Made by a program: the position numbers and the translations under genes
Part shown: positions 8,592-16,912 of the stretch, piece by piece
Layout of the letters: each line of letters begins with the position of its first letter
Position numbering within the stretch: the first letter of the stretch is position 1
The notes under the pieces: model-generated
Database searches by the model: none
What the model saw: only the letters and a program-made list of their open reading frames with translations
Told to the model about the DNA's origin: nothing
Assembly (NCBI GenBank): GCA_902791215.1
Contig: CADAUZ010000001.1
Location: 189,369-253,368 of the forward strand
Length of the DNA: 64,000 bases
Source of the DNA: Oscillospiraceae bacterium
GTDB lineage: Bacteria; Bacillota; Clostridia; Oscillospirales; Oscillospiraceae
Direction: 5' to 3'

Positions 8592-9461
8592 TTAGTAATC
8601 GAACAGGGAAAGCTGCTCCTTTTTTTCGGTCAGCTCCGCAATATAGCGGAAGCATTCCTCCGGATCGTGCAGCACGCCGCGCCTTTCGCACGCGTCATGG
8701 AACAGGCGCATGAGGGCCGTGCTGTGCGGGCTGTTGACCTCGTAGGCGTTTCCGTAGCGGCGGCGATATTCGTCGCTCAGGCCCGGGAAATGCCGGTCAA
8801 GGGCGCGGTAGTAATACTCCCGGTCCCCTTCCCGGAGCGTGACCCCGGCGCCGTAGCATACGATCCCCTTTACATCCGCGTCAAAGCAGTAATCCAGGAT
8901 GCGGCGGATGTTCTCCTCCGTGTCCGTCAGGAAAGGCAGGATCGGCGTCATCCAAACAACAGCAGGAATCCCCTGCCGCTGAAATTCCTTTAGGACCTCG
9001 TAGCGCCTTGCTGTCGTGCAGACGTTCGGCTCCAGGAGCCTGCTGAGGGTATCGTCTGCCACCGTGAGCGTCATCTGCAGCACGCTCTTTGCGCTGCGGT
9101 TGATGCTTTTGAAGAGGTCAAGATCCCGCAGGACCAGATCGGACTTTGTGATCACCGAGGCCCCGAAATTGTGGCGCTCGATGATTTCCAGACAGCGGCG
9201 CGTGAGCCTCAGTTCTTTTTCGCAGGGCTGGTAGGGGTCGCTCATGGAGCCGGTGGAGATCACCGCGCGTTTGCGCCGTCTTTTCAGGGTGTCCTCCAAA
9301 AGCTCGGGCGCGTTGCGCTTGACCTCGATATCCTCAAAGGGGTGGGTAAATTGATAGCAGGTACTGCGGCTGTCGCAGTAGACGCAGCCGTGCGCGCACC
9401 CGCGGTACAGGTTCATTCCGTTCCAGCGCGACAGAAGCGCTTTTGCCTCCACAAAATGCAC
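8592..9461 (-). CDS. SPL-family radical SAM protein
   Basis: The cluster motif CAHGCVYC at residues 22-29 is the radical SAM CxxxCxxC that holds a 4Fe-4S cluster. The overall pattern (ALLSRWNGMNLYRGC at the start, SVITKSDLVLRDLD, WMTPILPFLTD) matches spore-photoproduct-lyase-like proteins of the Rv2578c group, whose substrates are mostly unknown. The GTG at 9461 is preceded by the strong GAGGGGAGGGG, which decides the start; the frame upstream of it is open but has no ribosome site. The product is 289 residues. First gene of the operon with the MFS and helicase genes. Confidence 0.85.
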   Translation of the reverse strand: MHFVEAKALLSRWNGMNLYRGCAHGCVYCDSRSTCYQFTHPFEDIEVKRNAPELLEDTLKRRRKRAVISTGSMSDPYQPCEKELRLTRRCLEIIERHNFGASVITKSDLVLRDLDLFKSINRSAKSVLQMTLTVADDTLSRLLEPNVCTTARRYEVLKEFQRQGIPAVVWMTPILPFLTDTEENIRRILDYCFDADVKGIVCYGAGVTLREGDREYYYRALDRHFPGLSDEYRRRYGNAYEVNSPHSTALMRLFHDACERRGVLHDPEECFRYIAELTEKKEQLSLFDY

Positions 9462-9661
9462 GCAGTCCCCTCCCCTCTTCCAGGCCCGGATGGCAATACT
9501 ATACAGGATTCGTCGGCGGGCGTCAAATGAAAACGCAAAACTCTCCTGTTTTCCGGTACACGCTACGCAAAAAAGCAGGCTTATCCCGAGACAGGAGCCG
9601 GGCACCGCCGGGCCTTATTGGAAATTTTTTCTTGAAATCTCAAAATTTTTGAAAAAAACGC

Positions 9662-9690
9662 TTGACATTTCCTCTGCTTTCTGTTAATAT
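9662..9690 (+). promoter_or_regulatory. Sigma-A promoter for the tRNA-Ala unit
   Basis: TTGACA and TAATAT with exactly 17 bases between. Transcription should start just before the broken tRNA copy at 9704 and read into the intact tRNA-Ala at 9812. Confidence 0.8.
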
Positions 9691-9703
9691 CCATCTTGCT
9701 CAC

Positions 9704-9733
9704 GGGGGTATAGCTCAGCTGGGAGCGCACAGC
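9704..9733 (+). pseudogene. Truncated tRNA-Ala copy (5' part only)
   Basis: The first 22 bases are identical to the 5' end of the intact tRNA-Ala 108 bases downstream, then the match breaks at CGCACAGCG followed by TTTTTT. No anticodon arm or 3' half follows. It directly follows the promoter, so it is the original 5' end or a duplication of it. Confidence 0.75.
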
Positions 9734-9811
9734 GTTTTTTACCAGCCCCCCTGTTTGAGAGAGCTACTTAAAGCAAGAACCCTTATAATTCAATAATAAT
9801 GCGTCTCCTAC

Positions 9812-9887
<76 letters not shown>

Positions 9888-9900
9888 GACGCATTATGAA

Positions 9901-9933
9901 AGGCTTGATTTCTTAGGAAATCAAGCCTTTTTT
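9901..9933 (+). terminator. Terminator of tRNA-Ala
   Basis: A perfect 12-base stem AGGCTTGATTTC with a TTAG loop, followed by a T-run. Confidence 0.9.
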
Positions 9934-10004
9934 GTAACAAAAATCAAATATTGGGATGATGCTGGCAGCTTCCGCCGCCATTCAGGTATCCTCCCCTACC
10001 GAAA

Positions 10005-10048
10005 GGCCGTTTCCACGTTCCATGCAGATCGTGAAAGCGGCCTTTTTT
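10005..10048 (+). terminator. Second terminator-like hairpin in a gene-free stretch
   Basis: GGCCG...CGGCC with longer imperfect pairing, followed by TTTTTT. The stretch 9934-10232 has no credible gene; it becomes AT-rich toward the 3' end of the convergent amidohydrolase. Confidence 0.6.
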
Positions 10049-10232
10049 GTTGCCCAAAATGCGTTTCACCGTGATACACATTTCAATTATTCGATTTCTT
10101 CACCATTTCACTATTTGCGTACAATTATTGCTAGAGAGCAGCTTGAGAGCAAATAGAAAACTCAGATAAATAATTATTGTATTTTTTTATGATCCTGTTG
10201 AAAACGGTAATGACATTGCCCTTCGGGGGGTA

Positions 10233-11435
10233 TTATATTTCGCCGTTCAGGTAGTCCGCCGCATAGCAGGTGTAGAGAGCCGTCGCCACGGTGAGGGCTT
10301 GCTCGTCAATGTCAAAGTGGGAATTGTGCTGGGCAACGCAAGTGTCGGGGTTGGCGGGATTGGCCGAACCGATGTAGGCATATACGCCGGGCACGCGCAG
10401 AATGTATTCGGCAAAATCGTCCCCGCCGAGAGAGGGTAGACGGGAGGTGATCACATGCTCCTTGCCAAAGAGGGCGGCGGCGGTCTGCTGTGCCTCCGCG
10501 GCAGCCTGGGCATCGTTGATGAGCGGGGAGGTAAAATCTGCCCATTCCACTTCCGCTGTGCCGCCGTAGAGCGCTGCCATCTGCTTTGCCAGGGCTTCCA
10601 GCCGTGCCTTTGTGGCCTTGCGCAGCTCCGGGGTCATGACGCGGATGGTGCCCTCCAGCTCCGCCTCCTGGGCGACGATGTTGTAGGCTGTGCCCGCCGT
10701 GATCTTTCCAATGCCGATGAGCACATTGTCCATGGGGCTTGTGCGCCGGGTGATGAGGGCTTGCGCAGCGACCACGATCTGGCTTGCGATATAGGCCGCG
10801 TCCACCCCCTGCTCGGGCGTGGAGACATGGGCGCCGAGGCCGTGGATACGGATGCGAAACCAGTCCACGCTCGCGTTATTCGGCCCGGGCATCAGCACCA
10901 CCGAGCCCACCGGCACGTTCGGCGCCATGTGTACGCCAAAGCTTCGCCCGGCCTCGTCGATAACGCCGCTGTCCACGATCAGCCGCCCGCCATAGCCGAT
11001 CTCTTCCCCCGGCTGCCAGGTGAAAATGACCTTGCCAGAGAAGCGATCCCGGTTCGCGCTTAAAACCCGTGCCGCCCCGATGAGGGAAGCGTTGTGCCCG
11101 TCATGGCCGCAGGCGTGCATTTTTCCGGGGGTGAGGCTTTTATATGCGGGGGCGTTTTCCTGCGTGACGGGCAGAGCGTCGATATCGGCCCGCAGCACGA
11201 TGCATCGCTTTTCGCCCCCTGCCGGGGCGGTACCTTCGATCACGGCACAGACGCCGGTGCCCGCGACGCGCCGGTGGGCAATCCCCAGCTTTTCAAGCTC
11301 CTGCTCGATGGTTTTCTGGGTCTCAAACTCCTCCTTCGCAAGCTCCGGATGCTGATGGAACCAGCGGCGGAGAGAGACAACGCAGTCGTGATCCTTGAGC
11401 ACCTGGTCATATAGATACTGTTGTGTTTCGGTCAT
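10233..11435 (-). CDS. M20-family amidohydrolase/peptidase
   Basis: About 400 residues of the M20D aminoacylase/hippurate-hydrolase family, dinuclear metal enzymes that remove acyl groups from amino acids. The metal-binding motif MHACGHDGH, the catalytic WQPGEEIGYGG glutamates and the LPSLGGDDFAEY segment near the C-terminus are all present. The start MTETQQ is chosen because AAAGGAC lies 7 bases upstream; the listed upstream Met has none. It follows metQ on the same strand with only a weak hairpin between, so it is likely part of the methionine operon and may release methionine from N-acyl or peptide forms brought in by the transporter (inference). Confidence 0.9.
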   Translation of the reverse strand: MTETQQYLYDQVLKDHDCVVSLRRWFHQHPELAKEEFETQKTIEQELEKLGIAHRRVAGTGVCAVIEGTAPAGGEKRCIVLRADIDALPVTQENAPAYKSLTPGKMHACGHDGHNASLIGAARVLSANRDRFSGKVIFTWQPGEEIGYGGRLIVDSGVIDEAGRSFGVHMAPNVPVGSVVLMPGPNNASVDWFRIRIHGLGAHVSTPEQGVDAAYIASQIVVAAQALITRRTSPMDNVLIGIGKITAGTAYNIVAQEAELEGTIRVMTPELRKATKARLEALAKQMAALYGGTAEVEWADFTSPLINDAQAAAEAQQTAAALFGKEHVITSRLPSLGGDDFAEYILRVPGVYAYIGSANPANPDTCVAQHNSHFDIDEQALTVATALYTCYAADYLNGEI

Positions 11436-11462
11436 GGTGTTGTCCTTTCTGAGCAAAACAGA

Positions 11463-11481
11463 GAGGGGCTTTACGCCCCTC
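11463..11481 (-). terminator. Weak hairpin between metQ-like gene and amidohydrolase
   Basis: GAGGGGC/GCCCCTC stem with a 5-base loop; the downstream minus-strand sequence is CTGTTTTG, so it is a partial terminator at best and may allow read-through. Confidence 0.4.
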
Positions 11482-11503
11482 CCGTTATTGTGTTCGAATG
11501 AGA

Positions 11504-12424
11504 TTACTTTTCGCCGGCGGCAGCCTTGAGGGCGTCAACGGAGTCAAACTGCTTGGAGTAGAGGGTCAGGGGAGCCATGAGGGTGTCAAAGATGGTTTCG
11601 ATCTCATAGCCCTGGGACTCGACCTCCTTGGCGAGGTAGGCCTTGTGCTGGAAGGAGTTGAGGTCAATGTCGCCGCTGTTGAGGGCCTCGTTTGGCAGGT
11701 TGTAGGCGTCAAATTCCACCAGCTCAATGTAGATGTTGGCGTTGTTCTGATCCAGTACGTACTGCACGGCCTTCCAATGGTCGTTGGAGGCGCCGCAGAC
11801 GCCGACCTTGACGACGGTCTTGTCGGCCTTGTCGGCCTTGTAGCCGTCGATGAGGGCAAGGAGCTCATCGTTGGACTTGTCGGTATCCTTGTAGTCAAAG
11901 GCGGGGATGAAGGCCTCGCTGTACTTGGCGATCAGGTACTGGCCCACGATATCGCTCTGGAAGGCGGTCTGGATGGTCTTGTAAAGCTCGTTGTCCTTGT
12001 CGGCGGTGCGGGCCACAACGACATTGACGAAGGGGTTGCCGTCCTCGGTGGTAGCGCTGGCCTGGGACTCGATGGCAAGGCCGTCCTTGGAGGGGACCAG
12101 ACCCGTGGGGATGGCATAGGTGCCGTTGATGGTAGACGCGCCGAAGTCGTCCAGGGTCGCGGGCAGAGTGTTGGCCTGGGTGGGCATGATCTCAACGTTG
12201 TAGAGATACTTGGTGACATCCTTCAGCTCAGGCGTCCAGCCCGCGGCGGAGTCGACTTCGATGAGACCGACGGATTCCAGCAGCTTGATGGCGCGGCCGC
12301 CGTTGGTGGCGTCGTCGGGAATGCCGATGAGGATGTCGTTGGCTGCAAAGGCCGAGGGGACGAGGGACGCGAAGAGCGCGACGAGCAGCAGGGTGCTCAG
12401 AAGCTTGATGAAATTCTTGGACAT
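11504..12424 (-). CDS. Circularly permuted MetQ/NlpA-family methionine-binding protein
   Basis: The product is the substrate-binding partner of MetNI, but its two halves are in reversed order. After a Sec signal peptide (residues 1-27, cleavage after AFA, no lipobox Cys), residues 31-168 match the C-terminal half of MetQ (IPDDATNGGRA, VSPYVN-like NPFVNVVVAR, AFQSDIV). Residues 169-203 form a charged linker, and residues 204-306 match the N-terminal half (KVGV, VEFDAYNLPNEALNSGDID, NSFQHKAYL, LYSKQFDS). Both halves are complete, giving a normal-sized domain of 306 residues. AAAGGAG is 8 bases before ATG 12424. Ordinary Gram-positive MetQ proteins are lipoproteins; this one appears unanchored by lipid. 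It follows metI by 46 bases. Confidence 0.88.
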   Translation of the reverse strand: MSKNFIKLLSTLLLVALFASLVPSAFAANDILIGIPDDATNGGRAIKLLESVGLIEVDSAAGWTPELKDVTKYLYNVEIMPTQANTLPATLDDFGASTINGTYAIPTGLVPSKDGLAIESQASATTEDGNPFVNVVVARTADKDNELYKTIQTAFQSDIVGQYLIAKYSEAFIPAFDYKDTDKSNDELLALIDGYKADKADKTVVKVGVCGASNDHWKAVQYVLDQNNANIYIELVEFDAYNLPNEALNSGDIDLNSFQHKAYLAKEVESQGYEIETIFDTLMAPLTLYSKQFDSVDALKAAAGEK

Positions 12425-12470
12425 GGTGTATTCTCCTTTCATTTTTTCGGGGACGGTTTATGCTTACAAT

Positions 12471-13184
12471 TTATTTGGTTTCAACTTTATGCTGAAACAG
12501 ACTGCGATTTGTTGTACGGCGGGAGAGGTAGTTGCCAAGGCCCTGGATGACAGACACGAAGAGCAGCAGCACCACGACACACACGTTCACGATATCCTGA
12601 TGGTGCAGGTTCTGCCCGTAGTTGATGGCAAAGCTGCCGATGCCGCCGGCACCCACGGCACCCGCCATGGTGGTCAGCCCTATGAGGCTGATGGCGGTGA
12701 TGGTGACGGCGCGGATGAGATCGGGCACTGCCTCATGCAGATAGACCCGGAAGATGATGCCAAGCTTGCCGCTGCCCATAGAGGCTGCGGCCTCCACCTT
12801 GCCGGGGCTCACGTTTGCAAGCGCCGCCTCCACCTGGCGCGTGAAGAAGGGCACCGCCCCGAAGACCAGCGGCACGATCGCGCCCTTGACGCCGATGGCC
12901 GTACCGACGATGGCGCGGGTCAGCGGAATGAGGAAGATGAGCAGGATCACAAAGGGAATGGAACGGAAGACGTTGGTCACGGTGTTCACCAGGACGTAGA
13001 GGAAACGGTTTTCTGCGATGCCGCCCTTTTTCGTCACCGTCAGCAGGACCCCGAAGATACTGCCGAAAACCAGGGTAAAGCCGCCCGCTATGAGGAACAT
13101 CTGCATCGTTGCCTGACAGCTCGACCAGAACTTGCCGCCGTAGTCCACCACATTGGGCATGATACTCGCCAGCCATTCAGCCAT
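12471..13184 (-). CDS. metI: Methionine ABC transporter permease
   Basis: 237 residues with five hydrophobic segments and the cytoplasmic EAA loop (EAAASMGSGKLGIIFRVYL) that contacts the ATPase. It matches MetI of D/L-methionine importers; MetI usually has about 217-230 residues. The start ATG overlaps the metN stop by 8 bases, so the two are translationally coupled. Order metN-metI-metQ is the usual one. Confidence 0.93.
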   Translation of the reverse strand: MAEWLASIMPNVVDYGGKFWSSCQATMQMFLIAGGFTLVFGSIFGVLLTVTKKGGIAENRFLYVLVNTVTNVFRSIPFVILLIFLIPLTRAIVGTAIGVKGAIVPLVFGAVPFFTRQVEAALANVSPGKVEAAASMGSGKLGIIFRVYLHEAVPDLIRAVTITAISLIGLTTMAGAVGAGGIGSFAINYGQNLHHQDIVNVCVVVLLLFVSVIQGLGNYLSRRTTNRSLFQHKVETK

Positions 13185-14256
13185 GCTCGATCACCTCCAC
13201 AATCACGTTATGTTCGCACAGAAACGCGATGGCCTCGCGCCGCGCGTCCATGCTGCCCTCTACCAGAACGATCAGGCCGCCCAGAGGACTGCCCTGCAAA
13301 AGCTCGAGCGAGCCCAGCAGAATGTTCATATTCACGCCGAAGCGGCGGGAAACCTCGGAAATCAGGGATTCGCCCACGCAGTCCTTGTTGTAGGTCAGGC
13401 GGATAAGGGTACCGCCGCCGCTGAGTACGTTCGCGTGCTGGTCGATAAGCTTGTTGATGCGCCCGAGGCCGGAGGAACTGTCCACAAATTTGCGGGTAAT
13501 ATTGGCCTGCGGCTCGGAGAATACATCGTATACATTGCCCTGCTCCACCACGCGGCCGTTTTCCATCACCGCCACCTTGCCGCAGATGGCCTTCACCACG
13601 GCCATTTCATGGGTGATGAGCACAATGGTGAGGTTCAGCTTCCGGTTGAGGTCCTGCAAAAGCCGCAGGATCGACTCGGTGGCGTCCGGGTCCAGAGCGG
13701 AGGTGGCCTCGTCCGACAAAAGGATGCGGGGGTTGTTGGCAAGCGCCCGCGCAATGGCGACGCGCTGCTTCTGTCCACCGGAGAGCTGCGAGGGGTAGGC
13801 GTTGATCTTGTCCCTGAGCTCCACCAGATCTAGAAGCTCCAGCACCCGGGCCTTGATCTCCGCCCGGCTCCTGCCGCTGTGCTTGAGGGGATAGGCGATA
13901 TTGTCAAAGACAGTGCTGCGATCCAGGAGGTTAAAGTGCTGGAAGATCATGCCCATGTCCCGCCGCAGGGTCTTGAGCTGTTTTTCACTGAGGGGCTGCT
14001 CCGCACCGCCCTCGGGGGTACAGAAGGCGCTGCCGCGTGCGCAGCGGATGGTGCCGAAGCCCTCCACGCGGATGCTGCCGGAATCGGGCCGCTCGAGAAG
14101 ATTGATGCAGCGCACCAGCGTGCTCTTGCCCGCGCCGGAATAGCCCACGATGCCGTATACGTCCCCGGCCTCGATGTCGAGGGATACGTTTTCCACCGCG
14201 TGAACGGTCGTGCCCGCCGTGTCAAAGGATTTGTACAGTTCCTTGATTTCGATCAT
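13177..14256 (-). CDS. metN: Methionine ABC transporter ATPase
   Basis: 359 residues. Walker A GYSGAGKST, signature LSGGQKQRVAIARAL and Walker B ILLSDEATSALDP are present, followed by a C-terminal NIL/ACT-like regulatory domain (from about residue 275) that in E. coli MetN binds methionine and causes trans-inhibition. Compared with typical MetN there is a longer, Cys-containing insertion between Walker A and the Q-loop (around RCARGSAFCTPEGG). The start MIEIKEL follows a T-box leader; the open frame upstream of it is leader RNA, not protein. Confidence 0.93.
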   Translation of the reverse strand: MIEIKELYKSFDTAGTTVHAVENVSLDIEAGDVYGIVGYSGAGKSTLVRCINLLERPDSGSIRVEGFGTIRCARGSAFCTPEGGAEQPLSEKQLKTLRRDMGMIFQHFNLLDRSTVFDNIAYPLKHSGRSRAEIKARVLELLDLVELRDKINAYPSQLSGGQKQRVAIARALANNPRILLSDEATSALDPDATESILRLLQDLNRKLNLTIVLITHEMAVVKAICGKVAVMENGRVVEQGNVYDVFSEPQANITRKFVDSSSGLGRINKLIDQHANVLSGGGTLIRLTYNKDCVGESLISEVSRRFGVNMNILLGSLELLQGSPLGGLIVLVEGSMDARREAIAFLCEHNVIVEVIEHG

Positions 14257-14275
14257 ATTCTTACGCTCTCCAACA

Positions 14276-14552
14276 AAACAAAAACCCGTCCTTACAACTG
14301 TAAGGACGGGATATAATCTCGTGGTACCACCTTGCTTCACAGCGAGAAAACGCTGCCTTCTGCGGCGCGCCATCACGCGCCTGCCCTGTAACGGGGGCAT
14401 CCGTCGGACGCTTGGTCTCCCTCACGCCCGCGACTCCGAGACCATGTTCATCCGCCTTCTGCCTGTCCCTTTTCAGCTCCCGGGACTCTCTGGTGAGGGG
14501 TTGGGCGGATTACTCTTCTCTTCTTCGCCATTTTAAAGCGGTATATGTTTGA
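14276..14552 (-). promoter_or_regulatory. T-box riboswitch, probably methionine-specific
   Basis: The minus-strand leader contains the conserved T-box AGGTGGTACCACG (plus 14320-14332) immediately before a strong terminator hairpin (14285-14310, CCCGTCCTTACA stem) with a T-run at 14276-14284. About 100 bases upstream, at the end of the large stem I, the specifier region reads GGCGGATGAACATGG; ATG at 14451-14449 is the likely specifier codon, fitting control of metNIQ by uncharged tRNA-Met. Uncharged tRNA would pair with the T-box and open the terminator. Confidence 0.88.
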
Positions 14553-14559
14553 TGCATGT

Positions 14560-14588
14560 AATATATCACCGGGCCCCGGACTTGTCAA
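14560..14588 (-). promoter_or_regulatory. Sigma-A promoter of the metNIQ operon
   Basis: On the minus strand TTGACA (14588-14583) and TATATT (14565-14560) are 17 bases apart, just before the T-box leader. Confidence 0.85.
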
Positions 14589-14679
14589 GCACGGAAAAAA
14601 CACCAAAGAGATCGGCAGAAAACCGGGCACGAAAAGGCAAAACGGAGAAAAATCCAGCGGACTACTCGCATTTTCAATT

Positions 14680-14986
14680 TTATTCCGGCCTCACACCCAC
14701 GACAATGTGATGATCGTCGCTTCCCCGGGTTTTTATGGTTTGCAGGGAATACGGCACAGGCCCTCCGGCTGTCTGCCTGGAAAACAGGATGGTGACAGGC
14801 TCCTTCTGGTCGGCCCACCGCGTCAGGTTTGCTTTCCCGGTTGCCTCCCTGACCTTCTCGAGATCGGCCTCACACACATCTGCAAGCAGCTTCTCACGGG
14901 CATCCCCAAAGAAATCGGTTCCGCCGGGACGGATCTCCAGCTCGCCTTCCTTTCCCATGTGGAACTCAAGTATGAGCAATATGGAT
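14680..14986 (-). pseudogene. Fragment of a PAS-like sensory domain protein
   Basis: The open stretch reads like the C-terminal half of a PAS-type input module of clostridial GGDEF or kinase proteins (DFFGDAREKLLADVCEADLEKVREA ... SDDHHIVVGVRPE). No start with a ribosome site, no output domain and no other part of such a gene is present. Its upstream edge coincides with a copy of a repeat end at 14987-15011. I judge it a remnant; a small intact gene starting at ATG 14958 is possible but less likely. Confidence 0.45.
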
Positions 14987-15011
14987 GGCGGATTGTGCGG
15001 TGTTGCCTTAA
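14987..15011. repeat. Solo end of the GGCAACACCGCA repeat family
   Basis: GGATTGTGCGGTGTTGCCTTAA matches the terminal repeat of the elements at 36328-36472 and 57962-58125. Only one end is present here. Confidence 0.7.
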
Positions 15012-15100
15012 CATTACATAACAGGAGAAGAAAACATGGGTCTCCTCGACGAGACTGTAATCGTCCTGTAAACACGCCCGAAAGTGTTTGACTAACAGAA

Positions 15101-15138
15101 GATCCTGATCCCTCAATCTTTGCTTGGGGATCAGGATC
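15101..15138 (-). terminator. Hairpin after the chagasin-like gene
   Basis: GATCCTGATCCC pairs perfectly with GGGATCAGGATC across a 13-base loop, directly beyond the stop at 15140. The minus-strand T content afterwards is weak. Confidence 0.55.
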
Positions 15139-15139
15139 T

Positions 15140-15556
15140 TCATTTTATACTGGGCGTAGGTGCCGGAATCGGCTCGTCAACACCAGTGCTGTATCCGTTG
15201 ATCATTTTTACCTGCAAATCATTATCAATCTCGAAAACATACACGACCTGATCAGCCTGTTCGCCGCCCTCCCACGGTCTGGCATATGTCAGTGTAACTT
15301 CTGTTCTTCCCGCTTTCAGCGGTATAAATGTGAAGGTTTCATTTCCTCCTACGCCGACCATTCCTTCCGCATGTTCGTTTTGCACATAGCTTCTGTCGAC
15401 TTGAAATAGTTCTTCTGTCTGTGATACTTGCCAGCTATAGCCTGTCGTAGGATTGGATTTGAGCGTGACAGTGACTGTCTGGGGCTCGGGCGCCTCTTTC
15501 CCGCAGGCGGAAATAAGCAAAGCGGCTGCAAGAGCCAGTATAACAATTCTTTTCAT
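15140..15556 (-). CDS. Chagasin/I42-family protease-inhibitor-like lipoprotein
   Basis: 138 residues. A lipoprotein signal (LLISAC, Cys near residue 17) is followed by an I42 domain with all three hallmark loops: NPTTGYSW, GVGGNETFTF and YARPWE. Chagasin-type proteins are tight inhibitors of papain-like cysteine proteases and have an immunoglobulin-like fold. A short Pro-rich tail (PIPAPTPSIK) follows the domain. AAGGAGGG lies 7 bases before ATG 15556. Being surface-anchored, it may protect the cell from host or competitor cysteine proteases (inference). Confidence 0.85.
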   Translation of the reverse strand: MKRIVILALAAALLISACGKEAPEPQTVTVTLKSNPTTGYSWQVSQTEELFQVDRSYVQNEHAEGMVGVGGNETFTFIPLKAGRTEVTLTYARPWEGGEQADQVVYVFEIDNDLQVKMINGYSTGVDEPIPAPTPSIK

Positions 15557-15705
15557 GAGGCTTCCCTCCTTCGCTCCGCGGATTGTACTCCTTTGCCGGC
15601 TGCAATTCAATTAAGAAATTGTGAACCCGAAATTGTTTACAATTCGTTCTTATTATGTAACCTTAAAGTATTATCTTTCAAAACACACTTTCAATAACGG
15701 TCGTT

Positions 15706-16041
15706 TCATTGAAAGCTTGTCCCCCACAGCGGAATGACGTTGACAACCGGTTCCTCATACGGATGAACGCGCTTGATTGCTGCCATCGTTTCCGGCAGTC
15801 TCTCTGCCCTGATTGTGACCTCAACTTTCATTTCCGGTTCACAGCTTATCGCGTTCTCTTTACCTATATAAGGCTCAGTTCCGGCCAGCGGCCGCCACGT
15901 GCTCATCACCCGGCTGCAGGAAAGGCAGCAATCGTAGTTGCCGATATGCCCGGCGTCAACCTCATACAGTGCAGCTTGCAGCGCGCCAAGATGTGTCTCC
16001 GGGATAAATATTTCGAGCTTAAAAAACGACACATTCATCAT
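15706..16041 (-). CDS. PII-like YqfO/COG3323-type domain protein
   Basis: 111 residues matching the PII/CutA-like domain that is inserted in some NIF3/YqfO proteins but also occurs alone: KLEIFIPETHLGALQAALYEVDAGHIGNY at the start, then RPLAGTEPYIG and the C-terminal HPYEEPVVNVIPL. The role is unknown; it is thought to be a small trimeric ligand- or metal-binding protein. The ATG begins 11 bases after the cyclase stop, whose GAGG serves as a distant ribosome site, so the two genes are probably co-transcribed. Confidence 0.8.
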   Translation of the reverse strand: MMNVSFFKLEIFIPETHLGALQAALYEVDAGHIGNYDCCLSCSRVMSTWRPLAGTEPYIGKENAISCEPEMKVEVTIRAERLPETMAAIKRVHPYEEPVVNVIPLWGTSFQ

Positions 16042-16052
16042 TTTTCAATATC

Positions 16053-16634
16053 TTACCTCATCAAATATGCTCGGCAGGGCGCGCCGTCGCTGCCTCCAAG
16101 ATTGAGCGGCGCGGCATGCAGCATATACATTCCCTCGGCCGCGTCTGTGAGTACAATTCCCTCCAGCAGTACAGCCCCACAGCCAAGAAGGATTTCATGC
16201 ACACGTTTCGGCGCATCCTCCGGACCAAGCGTCTGGCTTTCATTTCCTATAAGCCAAATACCGTGATGGGCGAATACCGTGGCTGCTTCCTCTGTCACTG
16301 TCGCTTTACCGGCGATCAGAATACGCTTCTCAGCATCCGTTTTACGTGCTTCGTTTAAAATAACTGCCGCATCCTCCCCTGTGACCGGGCCATCATGTCT
16401 TGAAACCCAGCAAGGCCCGACAAAATAGTCCAAAGGGATTTGATCAATGGTCTTGCCACCCTGAACAAAGTGGAATGGCGCATCGACATGGGTTCCGTTG
16501 TGGGCGCACATGGAGAAAGCTGTCAGATTGCATACCGCCCCATTCTCCATGGACGAAAGGATATTTCGCACCGGCGCGGGGTCTCCCGGAAATACATTAC
16601 AAGAGAAAACTTCTTGTGAAATGTCAATGATCAT
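16053..16634 (-). CDS. Cyclase/kynurenine-formamidase-family hydrolase
   Basis: 193 residues of the metal-dependent cyclase family (PF04199). The metal site HNGTHVDAPFHF fits the HxGTHxDxPxHF signature, and the family's DIS...FPGDP N-terminus is present. Members include arylformamidase and isatin hydrolase; the substrate here is not determinable. GGAGAAAAGAC precedes the ATG. Followed in the same operon by the PII-like gene. Confidence 0.87.
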   Translation of the reverse strand: MIIDISQEVFSCNVFPGDPAPVRNILSSMENGAVCNLTAFSMCAHNGTHVDAPFHFVQGGKTIDQIPLDYFVGPCWVSRHDGPVTGEDAAVILNEARKTDAEKRILIAGKATVTEEAATVFAHHGIWLIGNESQTLGPEDAPKRVHEILLGCGAVLLEGIVLTDAAEGMYMLHAAPLNLGGSDGAPCRAYLMR

Positions 16635-16739
16635 GTCTTTTCTCCATATCTCATATCTTCCGTACTTTGTTTTCCTGCATCATCAGAAGAGTTATGGGAA
16701 AAAGCAAACTCCGTCCTCCGACGGCGGAGCGACGACGTT

Positions 16740-16892
16740 AAGGGCAGACAAGGCATCTGCAACCACGCCAACCTGCTAACAGGCAAATTGTGGTGTACGG
16801 ACTGCGGCGCTCCCTATTATCGTAAGGAATCCAGGGATAAGCACGGAAACAAAAACGGTAGCAGGACCGGGAGTGACAGTAAGTATCAATCC
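16740..16892 (+). pseudogene. Remnant of a large serine recombinase (zinc-ribbon region)
   Basis: The plus-strand frame starting at 16740 reads NLLTGKLWCTDCGAPYYR and KESRDKHGNKNG, the recombinase zinc-ribbon motif with one CxxC pair. Neither catalytic domain nor second CxxC is present, and a terminator interrupts the frame at 16863. It is a scar of an integrated mobile element. Confidence 0.72.
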
Positions 16893-16907
16893 CGGTCCTG
16901 TTTTTTT
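16863..16907 (+). terminator. Terminator after the recombinase remnant
   Basis: AGGACCGGGA/TCCCGGTCCT stem followed by G and seven T. Confidence 0.8.
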
Positions 16908-16912
16908 ATTCG

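Noticed and set aside
14448..14630. Short minus-strand frame in the T-box leader
   Set aside because: Lies entirely in structured leader RNA.
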